Below, piece by piece: positions 25,313 to 30,411 of a stretch of DNA of 30,411 nucleotides (position 1 is its first letter; each line of letters opens with the position of its first letter). Position numbers and translations under genes: made by a program. Source of the stretch: an uncultured Bacteroidales bacterium. Its GTDB lineage: Bacteria > Bacteroidota > Bacteroidia > Bacteroidales > UBA932. The DNA lies in NCBI GenBank assembly GCA_937900465.1, contig CALCEJ010000136.1:1-30411 (forward strand), written 5' to 3'. The notes under the pieces are model-generated. The model did no database searches. It was given only the letters and a program-made list of their open reading frames with translations, and had not been told where the DNA came from.

Positions 25313-26076
25313 TTACTGCCCAAGATTTCGGCGACTATACGCTCGCCGATGATGCTATCATCGATGTCCAGACCATCACCGATGCGATGATGACCACAAC
25401 CCAGTCCATTACGGAACTGGCCATCCGTTTTTTCCTGAACCTTCTGGTTTGCTGGATTATTGTCCAGTTCTTCTATTACCGCAAGAGCCGCCGCCGCGAC
25501 TATTATTTTACTTTTATGGTCTTTTCTTCGGCAATGCTTATGCTCCTTTATATAATGGGCAGCGTGGAAGTAGGTGTAGGTCTGACGCTTGGACTCTTCG
25601 CCATTTTCGGCGTAATCCGTTACCGTACGGAGACCGTGCCTGTGAGGGAGATGACATATCTGTTCGTCATCATCGCCCTCGCGGCTATGAATGGTCTTGC
25701 CCCTGTCTATAAACTGGTCGGCGCAACTTCGGCTGATCCGCACTATGCCCTGTCCGGAGGTTCAGTGGGCATTATGGCCCTTTCCAACCTCCTCGTCATC
25801 CTGCTGATATGGGTGCTTGAAAACGGCCACCTTCTTAAACATACCTCCACGAAGCTGGTCCTTTACGACCGCATCGACCTCATCGTCCCCTCCAGGCGAG
25901 ACGAACTTATCGCTGACCTTGAAAAGCGAATCGGCGTGAAAGTGAACAACGTAGAAGTGGGACACGTGGATTTACTCAAAGACGCCGCATTCGTAAAGGT
26001 CTTCTATGACCTGGAAAAGGGCCAGAGCGGCTCAATCGACACCCTTACCAAGGCAAAGGACTTTGTTGAGCAGTAG
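25309..26076 (+). CDS. DUF4956 membrane protein
   Basis: This 255-residue inner-membrane protein has predicted helices at about residues 42-60 (FFLNLLVCWIIVQFFYY), 66-85 (YFTFMVFSSAMLMLLYIM), 88-105 (VGVGLTLGLFAIFGVIRYRT), 112-128 (MTYLFVIIALAAMNGL) and 149-168 (IMALSNLLVILLIWVLE). A soluble C-terminal domain of about 80 residues follows, ending FYDLEKGQSGSIDTLTKAKDFVEQ. The FGVIRYRTETVPVREMTYLF segment is characteristic of DUF4956. These proteins commonly sit beside VTC-domain genes, and here the two overlap by 4 nt. By analogy with the eukaryotic VTC complex, whose tunnel domains are attached to membrane helices, it may provide the membrane partner for the VTC protein. Confidence 0.88.
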   Translation: MITAQDFGDYTLADDAIIDVQTITDAMMTTTQSITELAIRFFLNLLVCWIIVQFFYYRKSRRRDYYFTFMVFSSAMLMLLYIMGSVEVGVGLTLGLFAIFGVIRYRTETVPVREMTYLFVIIALAAMNGLAPVYKLVGATSADPHYALSGGSVGIMALSNLLVILLIWVLENGHLLKHTSTKLVLYDRIDLIVPSRRDELIADLEKRIGVKVNNVEVGHVDLLKDAAFVKVFYDLEKGQSGSIDTLTKAKDFVEQ

Positions 26077-26095
26077 TCCTATGAAAAAATTGGTG

Positions 26096-26869
26096 TCAAC
26101 CTTTCAGGCTGTAGTACGCCTTTGCCAATTTATCGTCATACCGGTTTTGGGCGTATGTAGGGCCGTTGTAAAGCCGGGCGAAAGAAACCCAGTCGTGATT
26201 GCTGAGGGCCTTAAGCATCGCGGGGTTTGATTTCAGGAAATTTGCAAAGAGAGTAAGCTGGGACACTTCGCTTTCTTCCATCTTGGAAGCGAAATCCTGA
26301 ACGAAGTCGCAGCCGCATTTGAGGTACTGGTATCCCATTAACTGGAACATACCGAAACTTGCAGAACAAAGGGCTGCATCTTCATTAATCTCTATGGCCC
26401 TGTTCAAGCGGTCCCATTCTTCGACGCCACCCTTATATTTGGTCTTGTCAAGTTTCTGGTAAAGGATATCTTCATTGCCTTTTACATAACCCTGTGGATT
26501 GATTCCGCGACAGCGGAGCTGCTGCCAGAAAATGTGGCCCTCGAAAAGAATAGTAGGCTTTCCGTTGGCTAAAAATCCGCCTTTTCCACCGGTTTCGACC
26601 AGTACGACAGCTTTGAGCGTAACAGCTTCAATCGTATATCCCTCCTTATTCAGATCTGCTGCGCAATTGGCGAAATCTTCGTCGGTTATCCCGTATTTAG
26701 AGCCGTTGGAACCATCATCGGGAAGGTCAAGGTCGCTGTAAAGTCCGCGCTCGTAATCTTCTGTCTGAATCTCATCATCCTCTTTGTCTTTGCTGCAGGA
26801 AACCAGTGTGGCGAAACCAAAGAGACCGCAGGTAATGGCTGTTGCAAGTGCCAGGGTAAATCTTTTCAT
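26096..26869 (-). CDS. N-acetylmuramidase-domain (DUF3380) lipoprotein
   Basis: This predicted peptidoglycan-cutting lipoprotein has 257 residues. The signal sequence ends in the lipobox LVSC (Cys25), followed by SKDKEDDE, an acidic stretch like the export signals that send Bacteroidota lipoproteins to the cell surface. The C-terminal two thirds match the endolysin-type muramidase domain: VTLKAVVLVETGGKGGFLAN (probable catalytic Glu), PTILFEGHIFWQQLR, ALCSASFGMFQLMGYQYLKCG and HDWVSFARLYNGPTYAQN. The frame is open to 26989, but the ATG (complement 26867-26869) gives the lipoprotein signal. It converges on the DUF4956 gene with a 19-nt gap and diverges from the BMP-like gene. It could serve in wall turnover or act on other cells. 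Confidence 0.87.
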   Translation of the reverse strand: MKRFTLALATAITCGLFGFATLVSCSKDKEDDEIQTEDYERGLYSDLDLPDDGSNGSKYGITDEDFANCAADLNKEGYTIEAVTLKAVVLVETGGKGGFLANGKPTILFEGHIFWQQLRCRGINPQGYVKGNEDILYQKLDKTKYKGGVEEWDRLNRAIEINEDAALCSASFGMFQLMGYQYLKCGCDFVQDFASKMEESEVSQLTLFANFLKSNPAMLKALSNHDWVSFARLYNGPTYAQNRYDDKLAKAYYSLKG

Positions 26870-26902
26870 AATATAAATTTGTCTACTAAAAATTCCGGGA
26901 CG

Positions 26903-26910
26903 CAAAGTTA
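26903..26910 (-). promoter_or_regulatory. -7 box for the muramidase lipoprotein
   Basis: The minus strand reads TAACTTTG (TAnnTTTG), 33 nt before the ATG. It is divergent from the box at 26923-26930. Confidence 0.6.
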
Positions 26911-26922
26911 CAAAAAAAACGG

Positions 26923-26930
26923 TAATTTTG
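26923..26930 (+). promoter_or_regulatory. -7 box for the BMP-like lipoprotein gene
   Basis: TAATTTTG matches TAnnTTTG and lies 19 nt before the ATG at 26950. The two divergent boxes are 12 nt apart, so the promoters probably overlap and may compete. Confidence 0.55.
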
Positions 26931-26949
26931 CAGGTCAGAATTGTACGGG

Positions 26950-28014
26950 ATGAATATTCGGCTCGAAATATACGGTTGTTTGATTGCAATTACCATAGTG
27001 ATAACGGGATGCAAGAAGGTCCAGTATGAACCGGACCCTTCCGATATCCCGTCCGGCGCTCCCTTGGTGACGGTCATTTATGACCCGGGAGCATTGGGAG
27101 ACAGAAGCTATAACGACTTGATATATGCCGGAGTGGAACGGGCCGCGCTGACGAGGGGACTTAGGACTTTGCAACTTTCCCCCTCCTCCGCCTCCGAGGG
27201 ACTTGCCGCTTTGGACACTTATTTTGAACAGATGCGTATGCTCACCGATACCGTCCGGCGCCTTCTTATTGTAACCGGGGCAGAGTACGATGAATATATC
27301 CGTGAGCATAGCAAAGAGCTGGATGGCAATTCCTTGGCGGACCTTCTCTATCTTGAGACGAAGGAGCCGCTTCCCGGCAAGGGCTCAACCCTTTGTCTTC
27401 CATACTACGGCGCGATGTACGAGGCTGGGGCTGTCTCCAGAATCTACTCCGGCACAACGCTTCTTATCGCAGCAAATTCAGAGCTTCAGGTCATACAGGA
27501 GTCGGTTAAGGGATTTACGGACGGGTTCAATGTGAACTATTCCGAATCCGAAGAGAATCCGGAACTACTTCTTGAATGGATTTCAGATGAAACCGTCGGA
27601 GGATTCAGGATTGACGACGGGAGCGCTATGGACATTGTGTATGGCGGTGGCAGTATGCCGGTTGCAAATCTTGTTTTTCCGATATGCGGAGGCGCTTCCG
27701 GTACGTTCTACCAGCTCAGCAACCTGTTCGGAGGATATGAATACGTGGGGATAGATGTTACCAGCGTTTCTCCGCACTGTCCGTTTTCCGTAGTGAAACA
27801 TATTGACAGGGCCTTGGATCTTTGCATAGGGGAGTGGCTCTCCGCTGAAGGTATGCCAAAGCATCAGACGCTTGACTATGCTGACGGCTGGACGGAATTT
27901 GTCCTGCACCCCTATACGGATATGCAGAAATACTTTACGGAGAAAGTTCTGAGCGCCGAGATGCTCGGGACCATTCACGAAGATGCGCTGAAAAAGGAGG
28001 CTGGTGATGAGTAG
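26950..28014 (+). CDS. BMP/PnrA-like solute-binding lipoprotein
   Basis: This predicted lipoprotein has a basic-membrane-protein type binding fold. The 354-residue protein has the lipobox ITGC (Cys21). The first core strand and helix, LVTVIYDPGALGDRSYNDLIYAGVERAA, strongly resemble the BMP/PnrA opening (VxxxxDxGGxxDxSFNxxxxxGxxxA). Later segments such as LLIVTGAEYDEYI and VANLVFPICGGASGTFYQL fit the second lobe (MPVANL..PICGGAS). The frame is open from a TTG at 26941, but the ATG at 26950 is preferred. In classical systems such proteins feed nucleosides to an ABC transporter, but no permease or ATPase is nearby. The stop overlaps the next lipoprotein gene by 8 nt. Ligand unknown. Confidence 0.72.
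   Translation: MNIRLEIYGCLIAITIVITGCKKVQYEPDPSDIPSGAPLVTVIYDPGALGDRSYNDLIYAGVERAALTRGLRTLQLSPSSASEGLAALDTYFEQMRMLTDTVRRLLIVTGAEYDEYIREHSKELDGNSLADLLYLETKEPLPGKGSTLCLPYYGAMYEAGAVSRIYSGTTLLIAANSELQVIQESVKGFTDGFNVNYSESEENPELLLEWISDETVGGFRIDDGSAMDIVYGGGSMPVANLVFPICGGASGTFYQLSNLFGGYEYVGIDVTSVSPHCPFSVVKHIDRALDLCIGEWLSAEGMPKHQTLDYADGWTEFVLHPYTDMQKYFTEKVLSAEMLGTIHEDALKKEAGDE
27994..28000 (+). promoter_or_regulatory. Unusually strong Shine-Dalgarno
   Basis: AAGGAGG lies 6 nt before the ATG at 28007 and favours that start over the GTG at 28004. Such a perfect site is rare in this window, where most starts have none. Confidence 0.6.
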
Positions 28015-29653
28015 AATGACGAAGCATATCTTGCCTTGGCTCTTTTTTGCATTATTCCTGCTCTCGTGTAACCGGGAGGCGGTCGAGCTCCGAAGCCAGC
28101 GCAGCTGGACCCGGAGGACGGTCGCGGTAGTGGCGCCGCTCGGCGATGAAATTCTAAAAAACCGGCTCGAGCGTACTGCGGTGTGGTTTTTAGAAAACTT
28201 TCGGGAAGCGCAGCTTCATAACGCCCTTGCCATAGACCTTCGTCTGGAGTGGTACGACGAATCTTCGGAAGACCTTGTGAAGCTAAGCCGCATTCTCTCC
28301 GGAAGGGAGGATCTTATAGCGGTTATCGGCCCTTTTGGAAATGAGAACCTCGCCTCCTTCGCCCCTGCCTGCAAGAGAACAGGTAAGCCTCTGATCGCAC
28401 CTACTGCCACAAGCGAGGATGTCATACGTCCGTACGCGGTTACGACCAGCGGTATGAGCATCAACCGGGATCCTTTCCTTTGGTCCCTCACGGAAAGCGA
28501 TGTATCTTTCACCGGGCTCCTGATGAGCCGTTTCGCCTCTTTGAGCAAATACTACGATGAGTTAATCGACAGCCCGGCAGCAGCTTTTTTCTCCCCGGAC
28601 GATTCATACGGAATGACATTCAATTATTGGGCACCGTTCTATTCTTTGCAGCAAGGGATCTCGCTCCAGCAGAACCTTCTGTACGGAAGCGGGGAGGAAC
28701 TCCTTTCAGAGTTTGACAGTTACCGGAAAGTTATGGACGCGCAGGGGACGGCCGGCTCATCCATATTCTGCGTGGCAGAGGATGCCCTCGGGATGTATGA
28801 GGTTGCCCGCGCTAACCGGATAGCGGTGATGGATGGAGAGTTTTGGGATCTGCTCCACGACAGCAAGGATCCGGACGATCCGGAAAATGACAGGTATTGG
28901 CAGATATTCAAATCCAGTTACCTGACGTACTTCGCCATTCCGGGCTTTTATGAAGAAAACCTGGATGCCATTGGTCCGCGTTCTTGGAAAATTCTCCAGG
29001 GATATGAGGGTTTTTCGCCCTACGCAGATCCTTCCACCGGCTTCGAACTGAGTTACGAGGTCCGTTTCGGGGTCAAGCCCGGCTTTGCCGAATGCAAATT
29101 CTACGATGCCCTTATGCTGGCGGGGTTTGCCGCGTGCTATTTGGAGCACACTGCCGGCAGTATGGAAAACCGGTCCGTCAACGATGCCATTATCACCCTG
29201 ACGATGGAGGCGGACGGGGCGGAACTGGGCGGCCCGGCCTGGAACGCAACATCGATGGAGGTATACCTCAACGCTCTTGAACAGGGCCGGTTGCTCCATT
29301 TTATCGGCGCGTCGGGAGAAATTAGTTTTGACAAGGATACATTTACGGCAGCGACAGCTACTACATATGTCCATTGGCAGGTGATGGACGGAAAAATCCT
29401 TCACCGGGGATACTTCGGCGGATCCGGCAGCCGCACTGCCGATGCCAGTGCTGCCTGGATGTATCTTTACAACGAGCAGCAGGCCCGGGCCGATTTCGAC
29501 TCCCAGGCCGGTAGCGGCACGGCTCTCAATTATCCTCCAATGACGGACCAATATGCCGTTCTGGTGCAAGGCAGCAGCGGCTTTGGCAATTATCGGCACC
29601 AGGCGGACGTGCTCTCCGTATACCAGATGCTTCGTAGCGGCGGCTGTGGCTGA
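28007..29653 (+). CDS. Type I periplasmic-binding-protein lipoprotein with truncated legumain-like (C13) domain
   Basis: As it stands the product has 548 residues. The lipobox LLSC (Cys21) is followed by a Leu/Ile/Val-binding-protein-like fold: RTVAVVAPLGDEI, LIAVIGPFGNENLASFAPACKRTGKPLIAPTATSEDV, AAFFSPDDSYG, AECKFYDALMLAGFAACYLE and LLHFIGASGEISFDKD. After a linker, residues about 515-548 read QYAVLVQGSSGF and NYRHQADVLSVYQML. This is the first beta strand and helix of peptidase family C13 (legumain: AVLVAGSNG...NYRHQADVCHAYQ). The catalytic His and Cys that should follow are missing because a TGA appears at 29651-29653, inside sequence that belongs to a minus-strand gene. It overlaps the BMP-like gene by 8 nt. 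I judge it a 3'-truncated gene whose binding domain may still be made. Confidence 0.75.
   Translation: MSRMTKHILPWLFFALFLLSCNREAVELRSQRSWTRRTVAVVAPLGDEILKNRLERTAVWFLENFREAQLHNALAIDLRLEWYDESSEDLVKLSRILSGREDLIAVIGPFGNENLASFAPACKRTGKPLIAPTATSEDVIRPYAVTTSGMSINRDPFLWSLTESDVSFTGLLMSRFASLSKYYDELIDSPAAAFFSPDDSYGMTFNYWAPFYSLQQGISLQQNLLYGSGEELLSEFDSYRKVMDAQGTAGSSIFCVAEDALGMYEVARANRIAVMDGEFWDLLHDSKDPDDPENDRYWQIFKSSYLTYFAIPGFYEENLDAIGPRSWKILQGYEGFSPYADPSTGFELSYEVRFGVKPGFAECKFYDALMLAGFAACYLEHTAGSMENRSVNDAIITLTMEADGAELGGPAWNATSMEVYLNALEQGRLLHFIGASGEISFDKDTFTAATATTYVHWQVMDGKILHRGYFGGSGSRTADASAAWMYLYNEQQARADFDSQAGSGTALNYPPMTDQYAVLVQGSSGFGNYRHQADVLSVYQMLRSGGCG
29636..29650. other. Junction sequence shared by two truncated genes
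   Basis: These 15 nt read as SGGCG in frame with the C13-type domain on the plus strand and as ATAAA in frame with the zinc-finger/HTH protein on the minus strand. Homology of each protein to its family stops at or near this point, so a break must lie within or beside it. Confidence 0.5.
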
Positions 29654-29971
29654 GGGTGTCTTAGACTGATTTTTCCATTTGGAAAGGGTCTTTGGAGGCA
29701 GATAAAAACTCCGTTCGATGTCCGAGAATGACGTTGTTTTTTCCAGACGTTCCAGCGTTTCGGATACACTGTTGTTCCTCGCGGCAAGCATCGCTTTTTT
29801 TCTCAATTCGTCCGTATCTTTTCCCGCGTCAAGTTTTGCCCCGCAGCAGGAACAAACCCTTACGGGTATCAAGACTTCGGCCCTGGTACCCGCATAAACA
29901 GCAGCAAACAGCCTGTTCTCTTCTTTCGTCACGAATTCACTTCCACAAACAGGACATTTTTTTTCTGACAT
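29636..29971 (-). pseudogene. MqsA-like zinc-finger/HTH antitoxin, 3'-truncated
   Basis: The ATG (complement 29969-29971) opens a protein beginning MSEKKCPVCGSEF. CxxC pairs at Cys6/Cys9 and Cys40/Cys43 (VRVCSCCGAKL) form a zinc finger of the MqsA type. A linker is followed by an Xre-like HTH (VSETLERLEKTTSFSDIERSFYLPPKTLSKWKN, then KTPSATAAA). Relatives continue with a further helix, typically ALLR...FP, but homology ends here at about residue 112. The reading frame itself stays open to 28757 across the antisense of the binding-protein gene and would add about 290 unrelated residues. It starts 1 nt after the stop of the upstream minus-strand gene (TAA-G-ATG), the usual order for an MqsR/MqsA-type toxin-antitoxin pair. 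Confidence 0.65.
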
Positions 29972-29972
29972 C

Positions 29973-30411
29973 TTATTTCTTCCCCAACAACTTAATCATC
30001 TCACCAATAGACATCGAGTCTCCCAAACCACTATGACTATCATCAGCATGAATAGACTTTATGAACCATCCATTTTTTGTTTGCACGATGCAAAATGAAA
30101 TGTACATGTTTATAAAACCGTGCATAAAACTGTATACCTCAACCAAAGGATGGTTTCCATTTATTCCTTTCCTAAAAGGCTTCGTGTTTATATATTCAAA
30201 TTCCCCTGCCCCATGAGAAGCAATCTGATCTAAAATTTGAACCTTCAATTCCTCTTCAGAATCACAGCTGATATGCATGACATTCACGGCCTCATCCATC
30301 GCACCGGAATCAATTTCTATGAGTTCCTTATGATGCTTGCAATCATCCAGAAATTTCTCAAGTGAATACGCTTTTTTCCTTGTTTTCTCTCCTTGTACCA
30401 GATCGGGAGAG
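29973..30411 (-). CDS. Unknown protein upstream of the MqsA-like gene, possible toxin, 5' end outside window
   Basis: The frame is open from the right edge to the TAA at 29973-29975, giving at least 146 residues. The visible part includes KKAYSLEKFLDDCKHHKELI, then DSGAMDEAVNVMHIS, EEELKVQILDQIASHG, HPLVEVYSFMHGFINMYISF and GWFIKSIHADDSH. I do not recognise the family with certainty. The KxYxL start and late beta strands recall small toxins paired with MqsA-like antitoxins, and the gene order fits, but the evidence is positional. An internal ATG at 30297-30299 (complement) could be a start, but the same style of sequence continues upstream of it, so the gene is treated as partial. Base composition is AT-rich (41 G+C in 30061-30180) unlike the neighbours, suggesting transfer. 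Confidence 0.5.
   Translation of the reverse strand, partial: SPDLVQGEKTRKKAYSLEKFLDDCKHHKELIEIDSGAMDEAVNVMHISCDSEEELKVQILDQIASHGAGEFEYINTKPFRKGINGNHPLVEVYSFMHGFINMYISFCIVQTKNGWFIKSIHADDSHSGLGDSMSIGEMIKLLGKK

Noticed and set aside
26081..26230. Frame starting MKKLVSTFQ after the DUF4956 gene, resembling a signal peptide start
   Set aside because: It lies almost wholly antisense to the conserved C terminus of the muramidase domain and is short; probably chance.
28757..29635. Continuation of the antitoxin frame across the antisense of the binding-protein gene
   Set aside because: Homology stops near residue 112; the rest mirrors the plus-strand gene, so it is an accidental extension even if translated.

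Overview
The window looks like a chromosomal segment from a fairly GC-rich member of the Bacteroidota, probably order Bacteroidales. The clues are promoters of the Bacteroidota type (a TAnnTTTG -7 box, in places with a TTTG -33 box 19-20 nt upstream), few Shine-Dalgarno sequences, the nadK-uppS-bamA-ompH order, an OmpA-family porin, TonB-dependent transport, a CE7 esterase lipoprotein and many Cys-lipobox lipoproteins. I cannot name the species.

Region 1 (1-9247) is core housekeeping. A truncated pdxJ lies on the minus strand, diverging from nadK-uppS-bamA-ompH-corA (NAD(P) supply, undecaprenyl carrier synthesis, outer-membrane protein insertion, periplasmic chaperone, Mg2+ transport). After a terminator and a very good promoter come rpsA (ribosomal protein S1) and an overlapping, short RNase Z gene. 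A 23-bp perfect inverted repeat sits between pdxJ and nadK.

Region 2 (9265-15558) is cell wall and stress: a GH73 glucosaminidase with two LysM repeats, an MltG-type lytic transglycosylase, and a RelA/SpoT-family protein whose hydrolase site is degenerate. This last gene overlaps the convergent uvrB by 20 bp.

Region 3 (15660-19116) holds a strongly promoted OmpA-family porin and, convergent to it, a long-chain acyl-CoA synthetase-like gene. The 537-nt gap between them contains no gene but carries terminators, a 36-bp perfect direct repeat exactly 200 bp apart, and paired hairpins.

Region 4 (19204-26076) is one probable plus-strand operon of seven tightly packed genes: HAD phosphatase, small outer-membrane barrel protein, CE7 esterase lipoprotein, TonB-dependent receptor, YD-repeat-like secreted protein, VTC (polyphosphate polymerase-like) domain protein and DUF4956 membrane protein. 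The last four overlap end to end and may work together.

Region 5 (26096-30411) is accessory. A minus-strand, probably surface-exposed N-acetylmuramidase lipoprotein diverges from two lipoproteins built on solute-binding folds: a BMP-like protein, and a type I periplasmic-binding protein that runs into the first ~30 residues of a legumain-like (C13) peptidase domain before stopping. The stop lies inside the truncated tail of an MqsA-like zinc-finger/HTH antitoxin gene read from the other strand, whose AT-rich upstream partner leaves the window. This double truncation is the most unusual structure seen. I found no tRNA, rRNA, CRISPR array or recognisable transposase.
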